Origin: Consotaella salsifontis
Lineage (GTDB): Bacteria; Pseudomonadota; Alphaproteobacteria; Rhizobiales; Rhizobiaceae
DNA: 64,000 nt
Assembly (NCBI RefSeq): GCF_900167365.1
Contig: NZ_FUXL01000001.1
Span: forward strand, 327,507 to 391,506
Direction: 5' to 3'
Both the position numbers and the translations under genes were made by a program. Under the pieces are notes generated by a model. The model had not been told where the DNA came from. It searched no databases and was given only the letters and a program-made list of their open reading frames with translations. Shown one piece after another: positions 37,509 to 47,940 of the stretch; positions within the stretch are counted from its first letter, which is position 1, and every line of letters begins with the position of its first letter.

Positions 37509-38762
37509 TCAGACGGGCTTCACCAGAACGTGGCGCTTCTTGCCGAGCGAAAGCTTGATGATGCCGTCCCCGGTCAATCGGCTTGCGTCGACGATCATGC
37601 GCTCGTCGCTGACCTGATCGTCATTGAGACGCACGGCGCCGCCCTGGACATGGCGCCGCGCTTCGCCGTTGGAGCCGGCCAGACCTGCCTTGACCAGCAA
37701 GGCGAGAAGCCCGACGCCGGATTGAAGGTCTCCGGCCGCGATCTCGACCGTCGGGAGGTTCTCCGACAGGGTTCCCTCCTCGAAGGTCTTGCGCGCCGTC
37801 TCGGCCGAAGCCTCAGCGGCTTCGCGACCGTGCAGCAGGGCGGTGATTTCCGTGGCGAGGATCTTCTTGGCCTCGTTGATCTCCGAGCCGCCGAGCGCTT
37901 CGAGCTTGGCGATCTCGGCCATGGGCAGCGTCGTGTAGAGCTTGAGGAAGCGGCCGACATCAGCATCCTCGGTGTTGCGCCAGTACTGCCAGAAATCATA
38001 CGGGCTCAGCATTTCGGCGTTGAGCCAGACGGCGCCGTTCGCTGTCTTGCCCATCTTGGCGCCCGAAGAGGTGGTGAGGAGCGGCGACGTCAGGCAGAAG
38101 AGCTCCACGTCCTCCATCCGGCGGCCGAGGTCGATGCCGTTGACGATGTTGCCCCACTGATCGGACCCGCCCATTTGCAAACGGCAGCCGGTTCGCCGGT
38201 AAAGCTCGACGAAGTCGTATGCCTGGAGGATCATGTAGTTGAATTCGAGGAACGACAGCGACTGCTCGCGGTCGAGCCGCAGCTTGACCGAATCGAAGGA
38301 GAGCATCCGGTTGACGGAAAAGTGCCGGCCGACGTCACGCAGGAACTCGACGTAGTTGAGCCCGAGCAGCCAATCCGCGTTGTTCGCCATGACCGCGTCC
38401 TTCGGCCCGTCGCCAAAGGAGAGGTAGCGGGAGAAGACGCGGCGGATGCCCTCGAGATTGGCCGCGATATCGTTGACCGTCAGAAGCTTGCGCGCCTCGT
38501 CCTTGAACGAGGGATCGCCGATCATCGACGTGCCTCCGCCCATCAGGGCGATGGGGCGGTGGCCGGTCTTCTGCATCCAGTGCAGCATCATGATCTGGAT
38601 CAGCGAGCCGGCATGAAGGCTCTTGGCCGTCGCATCGAAGCCGATATAGCCGGTCACCGTCGTCGTAGCAAAAAGCTCGTCCAGCCCCTGATCGTTCGAG
38701 GTCTGGTGGATGAAGCCGCGTTCGGAGAGCGTCTGAAGAAACTCGGACTTGAAGCCGGACAT
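37509..38762 (-). CDS. tyrS: Tyrosyl-tRNA synthetase
   Basis: Charges tRNA(Tyr) (417 aa, class I). The HIGH-equivalent is in [20 protein letters not shown], tyrosine-binding residues are in [10 protein letters not shown] and [12 protein letters not shown], and the KMSKS loop reads [10 protein letters not shown]. The C-terminal S4 RNA-binding domain (about 350-417) includes [20 protein letters not shown]. Start and length are standard. It is divergently arranged with anmK, from which it is 105 bases away. Confidence 0.97.
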   Translation of the reverse strand: MSGFKSEFLQTLSERGFIHQTSNDQGLDELFATTTVTGYIGFDATAKSLHAGSLIQIMMLHWMQKTGHRPIALMGGGTSMIGDPSFKDEARKLLTVNDIAANLEGIRRVFSRYLSFGDGPKDAVMANNADWLLGLNYVEFLRDVGRHFSVNRMLSFDSVKLRLDREQSLSFLEFNYMILQAYDFVELYRRTGCRLQMGGSDQWGNIVNGIDLGRRMEDVELFCLTSPLLTTSSGAKMGKTANGAVWLNAEMLSPYDFWQYWRNTEDADVGRFLKLYTTLPMAEIAKLEALGGSEINEAKKILATEITALLHGREAAEASAETARKTFEEGTLSENLPTVEIAAGDLQSGVGLLALLVKAGLAGSNGEARRHVQGGAVRLNDDQVSDERMIVDASRLTGDGIIKLSLGKKRHVLVKPV

Positions 38763-38867
38763 GATTGCTGATCCTCATGGGAGGGCGGCGCTCCCGTCGA
38801 CGGATACGCGCCATCGGCAGGCGGTTTAGCAGCATTCGCCTGTTTTTCCAGTGCGGAAGGGACGGAA

Positions 38868-39998
38868 TTGACCGGATCGAACGTCAAACGCGCCATTGGC
38901 CTGATGAGCGGAACTTCAATGGACGGCATCGACGTGGCCTTGCTGGAAACGGATGGTGAACGCGCGCTCGTTCATGGACCAAGCCTCGGCATTGCCTATG
39001 ACGACGCGTTCCGCACGCGCCTCGCTTCGGCAATGGAAACGGCGAAGTCCATAGGATCGAGAGCCGAGCGCCCTGGCGATCTGGCGGCCCTGGAAGCCGA
39101 GATCACGGACCGCCACGCCGAGGCCATTCGCGCTTTCCTGTCCCGGTTTTCGATCGGGAAAAACAGCATCGACCTCGTGGGTTTCCATGGACAGACCGTC
39201 TTGCACAGGCCGGAACGCGGCCTGACGGTCCAGCTCGGCGACGGCAAGCGGCTTGCCGATGCGCTGGGCGTGCCGGTCGTCCATGACATGCGCGCCGCCG
39301 ACATGGCCGCGGGCGGAGAGGGCGCGCCTCTCGCTCCCGCCTACCACGTTGCACTTGCGGCCAACCTGAAGGAAGAACTTGCTGCGTCAGGCCCCGTCGT
39401 CTTCGTCAATATCGGAGGCATCTCCAACGTGACCTATGTCGGCGCCGGCGACCCTATCGCCTGCGACACCGGGCCCGGCAACAACCTGCTCGATCAATGG
39501 GTCCTTCGCGAGACGGGGCGCTCCTTCGACGACGGCGGCCGCATTGCCGCTTCCGGCAAGATCATTGATGGGCTCGCGAAATCCTATCTCGCCTCACCCT
39601 TCATTTCACGCCCCGCGCCGAAGTCATTGGATCGCGCCGATTTTCAGCCGCCGGCAGCGGGCAGCGGAACGACGGCGGACGTCGCGCGAACGCTGTGTTC
39701 CGTCACCGCCCGATCGATTCTGATGGCCCGCTCGCTTTTTCCAGAGGAGCCGAAACTTTGGGTGATCTGCGGGGGTGGGCGGCATCATCCGCTGATCATG
39801 GCTGATCTTACGGAAGGCGCGGCAGTCTTCGGCGCCCGCGTCGTGCCGGCGGAGGCCTCCGGCCTCTCTGGAGATGCGATCGAGGCGGAGGCCTGGGCGT
39901 ATCTGGCGGTGAGGTCGGCGCGCGGCCTCCCGCTGACCTGGCCGACCACAACCGGTTGCCGTGCGCCGACCAGCGGCGGTGTCCTCAACCGGCCTTGA
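38868..39998 (+). CDS. anmK: Anhydro-N-acetylmuramic acid kinase
   Basis: Phosphorylates and opens 1,6-anhydro-MurNAc to give MurNAc-6-phosphate in cell-wall recycling (376 aa). The ATP-binding opening RAIGLMSGTSMDGIDVALLE and NIGGISNVTYVG, GPGNNLLDQWVL and the C-terminal ICGGGRHHPLIMADL are diagnostic. The first usable start is TTG at 38868, with GGAAGGGACGG ahead; the next ATG at 38904 would cut off the start of the nucleotide-binding motif. It complements the amidase and peptidase genes nearby functionally. Confidence 0.94.
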   Translation: MTGSNVKRAIGLMSGTSMDGIDVALLETDGERALVHGPSLGIAYDDAFRTRLASAMETAKSIGSRAERPGDLAALEAEITDRHAEAIRAFLSRFSIGKNSIDLVGFHGQTVLHRPERGLTVQLGDGKRLADALGVPVVHDMRAADMAAGGEGAPLAPAYHVALAANLKEELAASGPVVFVNIGGISNVTYVGAGDPIACDTGPGNNLLDQWVLRETGRSFDDGGRIAASGKIIDGLAKSYLASPFISRPAPKSLDRADFQPPAAGSGTTADVARTLCSVTARSILMARSLFPEEPKLWVICGGGRHHPLIMADLTEGAAVFGARVVPAEASGLSGDAIEAEAWAYLAVRSARGLPLTWPTTTGCRAPTSGGVLNRP

Positions 39999-40008
39999 GA
40001 GCGAGCGA

Positions 40009-40683
40009 CTACTTCAGGCGCTTGGGGCGCGGGTCCGAAAGCTCTCCGGCGATGCGCCGGTCGAGATAGTCGGCGCACTCCTCCAGCAACGTCTCGGTAT
40101 GCTCCGAGAAGAAGTGGTTCGCTCCCTCGATCGTCTTCTGCGTGATGACGATGCCCTTTTGCGCCTTCAGCTTCTCGACCAGCGTCTGCACATCCTTGGG
40201 CGGCGCGACGCGATCCTTGTCGCCATGGATGATCAGGCCCGAAGACGGGCAGGGCGCGAGGAAGGAAAAGTCGTAGGAGTTCGGCTGCGGCGCGATGGAC
40301 AGAAAGCCCTCGATCTCCGGCCGGCGCATCAGAAGCTGCATGCCGATCCAGGCACCGAAGGAATAGCCGGCGACCCAGCACTGCTTCGAGTCGGGATGAA
40401 GCGTCTGCACCCAGTCCAGCGCGGCCGCAGCATCCGAGAGCTCGCCGGCGCCATGGTCGAACTCGCCCTGGCTGCGGCCGATGCCCCGGAAGTTGAAGCG
40501 CAGCGTCGTGAAACCACGCTCCACGAACATGTAGAACAGCTGGTAAACGATCTGGTTGTTCATCGTGCCGCCGAAGCGCGGATGCGGATGAAGAACGATC
40601 GCGATTGGAGCGTTCTTTTGCTTGGCCGGCTGATAGCGGCCCTCGAGGCGGCCGGCCGGTCCGTTGAAGATCACTTCGGGCAT
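40009..40683 (-). CDS. Alpha/beta hydrolase, serine aminopeptidase-like
   Basis: A 224-residue cytosolic hydrolase of unknown substrate. The start at 40683 (MPEVIFNGPAGRLEGRY) has AAGGA 9 bases upstream. The fold is marked by the oxyanion segment VLHPHPRFGGTMNN, the nucleophile elbow GYSFGAWIGM, the acid in IHGDKDRVAP and the base in EGANHFFSEH. Proteins of this type occur widely in alphaproteobacteria. The 3' end is 10 bases from the convergent anmK stop, and the 5' end diverges from the suf cluster. Confidence 0.9.
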   Translation of the reverse strand: MPEVIFNGPAGRLEGRYQPAKQKNAPIAIVLHPHPRFGGTMNNQIVYQLFYMFVERGFTTLRFNFRGIGRSQGEFDHGAGELSDAAAALDWVQTLHPDSKQCWVAGYSFGAWIGMQLLMRRPEIEGFLSIAPQPNSYDFSFLAPCPSSGLIIHGDKDRVAPPKDVQTLVEKLKAQKGIVITQKTIEGANHFFSEHTETLLEECADYLDRRIAGELSDPRPKRLK

Positions 40684-40767
40684 GGACTGAATTCCTTGAG
40701 AAGGCGGCCGCAATGCTAGCACATCTTGGCGAAGGACACGCGCTCCTTGGTCCGCTCATCTCTGATG

Positions 40768-40784
40768 ATTAGAACGATTCAAAG
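40768..40784. promoter_or_regulatory. Irr/ICE-like box upstream of the suf cluster
   Basis: ATTAGAA-CGA-TTCAAAG matches 11 of the 14 defined bases of the rhizobial iron control element TTTAGAA-N3-TTCTAAA, the site bound by the heme-responsive regulator Irr. It lies about 90 bases before the nifS-like gene that opens the suf cluster, and also about 85 bases before the divergent hydrolase. A weak pair (TTCACG at 40786, TATCTA at 40808) may be the promoter. No Rrf2-type regulator gene is adjacent. Confidence 0.4.
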
Positions 40785-40876
40785 CTTCACGCTTCCACGA
40801 TTGCCGCTATCTAGTGTATGACGAACGGGCAATTCAAGAAATTTAAGCACTCGAACCAGATGGAGCAGGCTTGCCG

Positions 40877-42073
40877 ATGTCGGCTGCGGGCGCCCGTATC
40901 TACCTCGACCATAACGCCGCAACCCCGTTGCTGCCGGAAGCGCGGGCGGCCTTGCTGGACGCGCTCGACCATTTCGGTAACCCGTCCTCGGTCCATCGTG
41001 AGGGGCAAACCGCGCGCGGCATCATCGACAAGGCTCGCCGCGCGGTGGCTTTACTCGTCGGCGCCAAACCCGACGCCGTGACCTTCACCAGCGGTGCCAC
41101 GGAAGCCGCCGTCACCTGCCTTTCGCCTCGTTGGATCGTCAACGGAGCGGAAGTTCTCATCGATCGCCTCGCGGTGGTCGAGACCGATCATCCCTCCATT
41201 CGTGAGGGCGGGCGGTTTCAGGCTGAGGCGTGTACGAGGCTACCCGTCGATGCCAACGGTGTCCTTCGGCTCAATGCGCTGGAGGCATGGCTGTCGCAGG
41301 TCCCCGACGGCCCCAAATCGATGGTCGCAATCTCCTGGGCCAACAGCGAGACAGGCGTTCTTCAGCCGCTCGCCGAAATTGCCGAGAGCTGCCGGGCAGC
41401 CGGTGCGCTTCTGGTGGCGGATGCTGTCCAGGTGGCCGGCCGCCTGCCGATCGACCTCAAGAATGCAGGTGCCGATGCCGTGATCCTCTCGGGTCACAAG
41501 ATTGGCGCTGCCAAGGGAACCGGGGCCTTCGTGCTGCGGGAGGCGACGTGCCGGCCTGAGCCGTTGATCACGGGGGGTGGGCAGGAAAAGTATCGACGCT
41601 CGGGAACGGAGGCTGTGCCGGTCATCGCCAGCTTCGGCGCCGCGGCGCTCGTCGCAGCCGAACGTGTTTCCCAAGCGCCGGCTCTGGCGGAGCTGCGTGA
41701 CCATCTGGAGGACGCGCTTCTTCAGCGTTTCGCGGAGAACATCACTATCGTTGGAAAAGCTGCTCCTCGTCTTGCCAATACCAGCGCCGTTTCATGCAGG
41801 AAGGTCCAGGCGGAAACAGCGCAGATCGCGCTTGATCTTGCCGGCATCGCGGTGTCGTCCGGCTCGGCCTGCTCGTCGGGAAAGGTGGGGGCGAGCCACG
41901 TCCTGGAGGCGCTGTGTGCGGCGGGTTGCCCGGTGGATGCAAGAATGGGTGCGCTTCGCGTCAGCCTAGGCTATGAGACGCGGACGAGCGACATCGATGC
42001 GCTCGTGACTGCTCTCGAACCTCTTCTGTTGCGCGCCGCACAAGGCAAGTCTTCGGGTCGCGCCGCAGCCTGA
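40877..42073 (+). CDS. Cysteine desulfurase, NifS/IscS-like
   Basis: PLP enzyme that takes sulfur from cysteine for Fe-S and thio-cofactor assembly (398 aa). The N-terminus has YLDHNAATPLLPEARAALL and GNPSSVHREGQ; the cofactor Lys is in LSGHKIGAAKGTGAF; the sulfur-accepting Cys is in SSGSACSSGKVGASHVL. The ATG at 40877 (GGAG 11 bases upstream) is preferred over TTG at 40871. It is the first gene of the suf cluster, so the locus encodes two desulfurases (this class I type and SufS). Confidence 0.93.
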   Translation: MSAAGARIYLDHNAATPLLPEARAALLDALDHFGNPSSVHREGQTARGIIDKARRAVALLVGAKPDAVTFTSGATEAAVTCLSPRWIVNGAEVLIDRLAVVETDHPSIREGGRFQAEACTRLPVDANGVLRLNALEAWLSQVPDGPKSMVAISWANSETGVLQPLAEIAESCRAAGALLVADAVQVAGRLPIDLKNAGADAVILSGHKIGAAKGTGAFVLREATCRPEPLITGGGQEKYRRSGTEAVPVIASFGAAALVAAERVSQAPALAELRDHLEDALLQRFAENITIVGKAAPRLANTSAVSCRKVQAETAQIALDLAGIAVSSGSACSSGKVGASHVLEALCAAGCPVDARMGALRVSLGYETRTSDIDALVTALEPLLLRAAQGKSSGRAAA

Positions 42074-42108
42074 AGAGGAAATAATAAGGGAGACGGCGCT
42101 CCGAATGC

Positions 42109-42212
42109 CTTCATTTCTGGAGTGTCAGGCCCCAAATGAAGCCGGGAGCTGATCGCCCTCGGTCCCGAAAGCCAACCACCGGACTTTGAATCCGGCGAGT
42201 ATGGAGACATAC
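42109..42212 (+). promoter_or_regulatory. Structured leader between the nifS-like gene and sufB
   Basis: Three stem-loops fill the 141-base gap: CTTCATTT/AAATGAAG (42109-42116 and 42134-42141), CCGGA/TCCGG with a 7-base loop (42179-42195), and GTATG/CATAC with a GAGA loop (42199-42212). The likely sufB Shine-Dalgarno GGAG (42203-42206) sits in the loop of the last one, 8 bases before the ATG. This could affect sufB translation or be chance. Confidence 0.4.
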
Positions 42213-42214
42213 GA

Positions 42215-43737
<1,523 letters not shown>

Positions 43738-43741
<4 letters not shown>

Positions 43742-44160
43742 CGGAAGTGGTGGATCTTCGCGGGCGTTGCGCCTGCGGGGCCGTTCGCCTGAAAGCGCAC
43801 GGCTTCATCGTCGCGATGACGGAATGCTGGTGTCGGGACTGCCAGAAAGAGACCGGTGGCGGAGCTACGCACAGCGTCATCTTCCCGGCGGAATCCGTTG
43901 AGTTCGAGGGTGGTGAACTCGGCGAATATATTCGCTCGTCGGATCGCGGTGCTCGCGTCGTACAGCGGTTTTGCCGAACCTGCGCCAACGTGCTCACTGC
44001 CGATGTCGAAGATGTCCCGTTTCGCGCCGTGCGGGCCGGGGTGTTCGACGACACGACGTTTTTTGAGCCGCAGATGGTGCTGTACCATTCCGCCGCGCCC
44101 AAGTGGGCGCGCTTTCCCGAAAATGCGCGCTTGTTTGAAACGCAGCCCTCCGCTGCCTGA
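43738..44160 (+). CDS. GFA/CENP-V-domain zinc protein inside the suf cluster
   Basis: A 140-residue protein of the glutathione-dependent formaldehyde-activating (GFA) family. Zinc-ligand Cys are in [24 protein letters not shown] and [10 protein letters not shown], the standard spacing for two zinc sites. The biochemical role of most GFA proteins is unknown; few are shown to act on formaldehyde. It overlaps the sufB stop (ATGA) and ends 26 bases before sufC, so it must be made with the scaffold. I do not recall this position as standard for suf clusters. Confidence 0.9.
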
Positions 44161-44186
44161 CCATTCGCTCGGATAAGAGAACTTTC

Positions 44187-44942
44187 ATGCTTGAGATCAA
44201 GAACCTTCATGCCCGAGTGGCCGAAACCGGCACCGAAATCCTGCGCGGCGTCGACCTTACCGTGAAGCCCGGCGAAATCGCGGCGATCATGGGCCCGAAC
44301 GGCTCCGGCAAGTCGACGCTGTCCTACATCATCTCGGGCCGCGAGGATTATGAAGTCACCGAAGGTGACATTCTCTACAATGGCGAGTCGATCCTCGAAA
44401 TGGACCCGGCCGAGCGCGCCGCCGCCGGCGTGTTCCTCGCCTTCCAGTACCCGCTGGAAATCCCCGGCGTTGCCACGATGACCTTCCTGCGCACGGCGCT
44501 CAACTCCCAGCGCAAGGCGCGCGGCGAGGCGGAGCTGACGACGCCCGAGTTCATGCGCCGCGTCAAGGACGCCGCGGGCGAACTCAAGATCGACTTCAAC
44601 ATGCTGAAGCGGCCGCTCAATGTCGGTTTCTCCGGCGGCGAGAAGAAGCGTGCGGAAATCCTTCAGATGTCGCTGCTCGAGCCCAAGCTCTGCGTCATGG
44701 ACGAAACCGACTCCGGTCTCGACATCGACGCGCTTCGCATCGTCGCCGATGGCGTCAATGCGCTGCGCGCGCCGGAGCGCGCCTTCCTGGTCATCACCCA
44801 CTATCAGCGCCTTCTGGAGCACATCGTCCCGGATACGGTGCATGTGCTCTACAAGGGGCGCATCATCCGCACGGGCGGCAAGGAATTGGCTCTCGAACTC
44901 GAGGCGAACGGCTATGCCGATGTCATCGGAGAGGCTGCCTGA
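44187..44942 (+). CDS. sufC: Fe-S cluster assembly ATPase SufC
   Basis: ABC-type ATPase that drives conformational change of the SufBC2D scaffold (251 aa). Walker A is MGPNGSGKSTLSYI, the Q-loop region is FLAFQYPLEIPGV, the signature is FSGGEKKRAEILQM, Walker B is CVMDETDSGLDIDALR, and the H-loop is ITHYQRLL. There are no membrane segments, as expected of this soluble family. The TGA stop overlaps the sufD ATG by one base. Confidence 0.98.
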   Translation: MLEIKNLHARVAETGTEILRGVDLTVKPGEIAAIMGPNGSGKSTLSYIISGREDYEVTEGDILYNGESILEMDPAERAAAGVFLAFQYPLEIPGVATMTFLRTALNSQRKARGEAELTTPEFMRRVKDAAGELKIDFNMLKRPLNVGFSGGEKKRAEILQMSLLEPKLCVMDETDSGLDIDALRIVADGVNALRAPERAFLVITHYQRLLEHIVPDTVHVLYKGRIIRTGGKELALELEANGYADVIGEAA

Positions 44943-46201
44943 TGAGTGTGACCGCGCCATCCAGAGCCTTTTCGCAGGCGGAGCAGAGCCTCGTCGATCG
45001 GGCTGCCGCCGCGCTCATGAGGTCGGCCGCCGGGAATTCCGAGCGCCAGAACGCTCTATCGATGCTGAAGCAGGAAGGCCTGCCCAGCCGCCGCACCGAA
45101 GCCTGGCACTATACCGACCTTCGCAATCTCCTCGGCCGTGTCGGTTCCGCCGGCACCGGGGCTCCTGCGGGGGACGCCGACATTTTGGCGCCGCTTTTGC
45201 CGAACGGGCATGTTGTCGAGATCGGAGCGGCGACGGACGTCAATCCGCTTGCCGGCGTTACCGTTCAGCAGGTCGACAAGCTGCCCGAGTGGAAAACCGC
45301 GCTCAATCATCTCGACCGTGAGTTCGACACCATCCGCCTTCTGAGCGTCGCCTTTGGCGCTAAGGCGACGAAGATCGATGTGGCTGCAGGAGAGACACCT
45401 GGGGGATCGATCGAGCTTAGAGCCGAACCTTCGGCCTCCGGCAGCCATACCTATGCGATCTGCGACGTTGGGGATGAAGCCAAGGCGGTCTTCGTTGAGC
45501 GCCTGTCGGCGACGAGCGCCGGTTCGCTCGCTACATCCGTCGCCGACCTCAAGATAGGTGACGGCGCCGAGGTGCTCTGGATCGTCGATCAGGAGAAGGG
45601 CGCCGGCGAAACGCATCTGTCGCAGTTCAACGTCACCCTCGGCAAGGACGCCAAGCTTCTCCTCTTTGTGCTGAATGCCGGCGGCGGTCTGGTCCGCTCC
45701 GAGGTCCACGCCATCACCGAAGGCGAGGGCGCCGAGATCCGCATTCGCGGCGTCAACCTCCTGAAGGAGGGCCAGCACGTGGACGTGACGACGACGCTCA
45801 ATCACCTCGTGCCGAACACGACGGCGACGGAGACCTTCCGCAATGTCGTGACGGGTGGGCAGGGCGTTTTCCAGGGTATGATCCGCGTCTCCCAGGATGC
45901 GCAGAAGACTGACGCCAAGATGGCATGCAATTCCTTGCTGTTGTCGGACGATGGCGGTTTCTCGGCCAAGCCCGAGCTTGAGATCTTTGCCGATGACGTT
46001 CAATGCGGTCATGGCGCGACGGCGGGCGAAATTGATGCGGATCATCTCTTTTACCTGATGTCGCGCGGTATTCCCGAGCGTCAGGCGCGGGCTCTTCTGG
46101 TGCGCGCCTTCGTCGATGAAGTGGTGGAGGAGATCGACGACGAGCCGGTCGTCGAAGCGTTGGAAGCGCGCATCGATCGCTGGCTCGAAGCCCACGGCTG
46201 A
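44942..46201 (+). CDS. sufD: Fe-S cluster assembly protein SufD
   Basis: Partner of SufB in the scaffold (419 aa). An N-terminal helical region (EGLPSRRTEAWHYTDLRNLL) leads to the beta-helix core with GEGAEIRIRGVNLLKEGQHV and FQGMIRVSQDAQKTDAKMAC, and the C-terminal FADDVQCGHGATAGEIDADH carries the conserved His. The ending RALLVRAFVDEVVEEI is typical. It starts within the sufC stop codon. It is followed after about 100 bases by a VOC gene. Confidence 0.97.
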   Translation: MSVTAPSRAFSQAEQSLVDRAAAALMRSAAGNSERQNALSMLKQEGLPSRRTEAWHYTDLRNLLGRVGSAGTGAPAGDADILAPLLPNGHVVEIGAATDVNPLAGVTVQQVDKLPEWKTALNHLDREFDTIRLLSVAFGAKATKIDVAAGETPGGSIELRAEPSASGSHTYAICDVGDEAKAVFVERLSATSAGSLATSVADLKIGDGAEVLWIVDQEKGAGETHLSQFNVTLGKDAKLLLFVLNAGGGLVRSEVHAITEGEGAEIRIRGVNLLKEGQHVDVTTTLNHLVPNTTATETFRNVVTGGQGVFQGMIRVSQDAQKTDAKMACNSLLLSDDGGFSAKPELEIFADDVQCGHGATAGEIDADHLFYLMSRGIPERQARALLVRAFVDEVVEEIDDEPVVEALEARIDRWLEAHG

Positions 46202-46307
46202 TCCACGATCTTGGAGGCGCTTGGTTTCGTGCCTCCACTCAGCCGCAGGATAAAGTCGGGGCGGACTGCTTCTGTCCCGGCTCGGCCCCTCAGGAGGAGC
46301 AAGGACG

Positions 46308-46688
46308 ATGGACATTACGCTCGACCATTGCGTCATCCATGTTTCCGATTGGGAACGCTCGGGCGAATTCTACGCCCGCGTTCTCGGCGCGGAGATCGTG
46401 CCGGACAAGGTGGGGTTCGGTCTTCGCTTCGGCGAGCAGCAGCTGAACTGCCACGGCCCCGGCAAGACGGTCGAGCCAGTCGCCAAGCTTCCCGTCATGC
46501 CCGGCAACAGTGACCTCTGCTTTCGCTGGCGCGGGGTGATCGACGGGGCGATCGAGCATCTCAAGGCTCAGGGAGTGACGGTCGAGATGGGGCCGGTGCC
46601 GCGCATCGGCGCGCTCGGCCGTGGTCTCAGCGTCTATTTCCGCGATCCCGACGGATCGCTTCTGGAGTTCATATCCTATGACGTCTAA
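46308..46688 (+). CDS. VOC (glyoxalase/bleomycin-resistance fold) protein inside the suf cluster
   Basis: A 126-residue vicinal-oxygen-chelate protein with paired beta-alpha-beta modules: ITLDHCVIHVSDWERSGEFY, LGAEIVPDKVGFGLRFG, then GRGLSVYFRDPDGSLLEFIS with the C-terminal Glu metal ligand; a first His is in LDHCVIHV. This is consistent with a small lyase or dioxygenase-like enzyme, substrate unknown. GAGGAGCAAGG precedes the ATG. Its last 11 bases overlap the sufS start, tying it to desulfurase translation. Confidence 0.9.
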   Translation: MDITLDHCVIHVSDWERSGEFYARVLGAEIVPDKVGFGLRFGEQQLNCHGPGKTVEPVAKLPVMPGNSDLCFRWRGVIDGAIEHLKAQGVTVEMGPVPRIGALGRGLSVYFRDPDGSLLEFISYDV

Positions 46689-47928
46689 CGCAGCGTTGGC
46701 GCCGGCCTCGAGCTACGACGTCGAGGCGATCCGCCGCGATTTTCCGATTTTGTCGACGACCGTTTACGGCAAGCCGTTGACCTATCTCGACAACGGCGCA
46801 TCGGCGCAGAAGCCGAAAGCCGTTCTCGACGCGATTTATCGCGCCTATTCTGAGGACTATTCCAACGTCCATCGCGGGCTCCATTACCTCTCCAACCGGG
46901 CGACGGACGCGTTCGAGGCGGCACGCGAGAAGGTTCGGGCGTTCCTGAACGCCGGAAGCGCGGAAGAAATCGTCTTCACGCGCTCCGCTACCGAGGCGAT
47001 CAACCTCGTGGCCTATTCCTATGGCATGACCGAGATCGGCGAAGGCGACGAGATCGTCCTGACGGTCATGGAGCATCACTCCAATCTCGTGCCCTGGCAC
47101 TTCATCCGGGAGCGCAACGGCGCGAAACTGGTGTTCGTGCCGCTGGAGGAGGATGGTTCGGTCAACGCCGAGGCCTTCGAGCGGGCGCTCTCTCCGCGCA
47201 CGAAGCTCGTCGCCATGACGCACATGTCGAATGTGCTCGGCACCGTCACGCCAGTGAAGGCCGTGACCGCCATGGCGCATGCCCGCGGGGTTCCGGTGCT
47301 GGTGGACGGGAGCCAGGCAGCCGTGCATCTGCCGGTGGATGTTTCCGACATCGATTGTGACTTCTACGTGGTGACGGGGCACAAGCTCTACGGGCCGACC
47401 GGTATCGGCGTGCTCTATGGCAAGCGCGAGATGCTTCAGCGCATGCGCCCATTCAACGGCGGCGGCGAAATGATCGCGGAAGTGACAGAGGACTCCGTCA
47501 CCTACAATGATCCGCCGCACCGCTTCGAGGCCGGAACGCCGCCGATCGTCCAGGCGATTGGCCTCGGCGCTGCGCTGGACTACATGCGCTCCATCGGCCG
47601 CGAGGCGATCCTCGATCATGAGACGCGACTACGCGACTACGCGCATGAACGCCTGTCGGCCATCAATGCGCTGCGCATCTATGGCCACGCGCCGAACAAG
47701 GGCGCGATCATCTCATTCAATCTCCAGGGAATCCACGCTCACGACGTCGCCATGCTCATCGATCGCGAGGGTGTCGCGGTGCGCGCCGGGACGCACTGCG
47801 CTCAGCCGCTCTTGAAAAGCTTCGGCGAAACCTCCACTTGCCGGGCATCTTTCGGTATGTATAACACCATGGCCGAAGTCGACCGCCTAGCGGACGCATT
47901 GGACAAGGCGAGACGTTTTTTCGCCTGA
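46678..47928 (+). CDS. sufS: Cysteine desulfurase SufS
   Basis: Class II PLP-dependent desulfurase feeding the Suf scaffold (416 aa). The ATG at 46678 lies inside the VOC gene; a longer frame to 46621 lacks homology. Motifs are YLDNGASAQKPKAVLDAIYR, NVHRGLHYLSNRATDAFEAA, TRSATEAINLVAYSY, EHHSNLVPWH, the cofactor Lys in VVTGHKLYGPTGIGVLYG, FEAGTPPIVQAIGLGAAL, VRAGTHCAQPLLKSFG and the catalytic Cys in GETSTCRASFGMYNT. SufE or SufU is not encoded in the window. Confidence 0.97.
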   Translation: MTSNAALAPASSYDVEAIRRDFPILSTTVYGKPLTYLDNGASAQKPKAVLDAIYRAYSEDYSNVHRGLHYLSNRATDAFEAAREKVRAFLNAGSAEEIVFTRSATEAINLVAYSYGMTEIGEGDEIVLTVMEHHSNLVPWHFIRERNGAKLVFVPLEEDGSVNAEAFERALSPRTKLVAMTHMSNVLGTVTPVKAVTAMAHARGVPVLVDGSQAAVHLPVDVSDIDCDFYVVTGHKLYGPTGIGVLYGKREMLQRMRPFNGGGEMIAEVTEDSVTYNDPPHRFEAGTPPIVQAIGLGAALDYMRSIGREAILDHETRLRDYAHERLSAINALRIYGHAPNKGAIISFNLQGIHAHDVAMLIDREGVAVRAGTHCAQPLLKSFGETSTCRASFGMYNTMAEVDRLADALDKARRFFA

Positions 47929-47940
47929 AGGATCGCTGAT

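Noticed and set aside
42179-42195. CCGGA-CTTTGAA-TCCGG looks exactly like a tRNA(Gln) anticodon arm
   Set aside because: There is no matching acceptor stem, D arm or GTTCGAATC T-loop around it, so it is not a tRNA gene.
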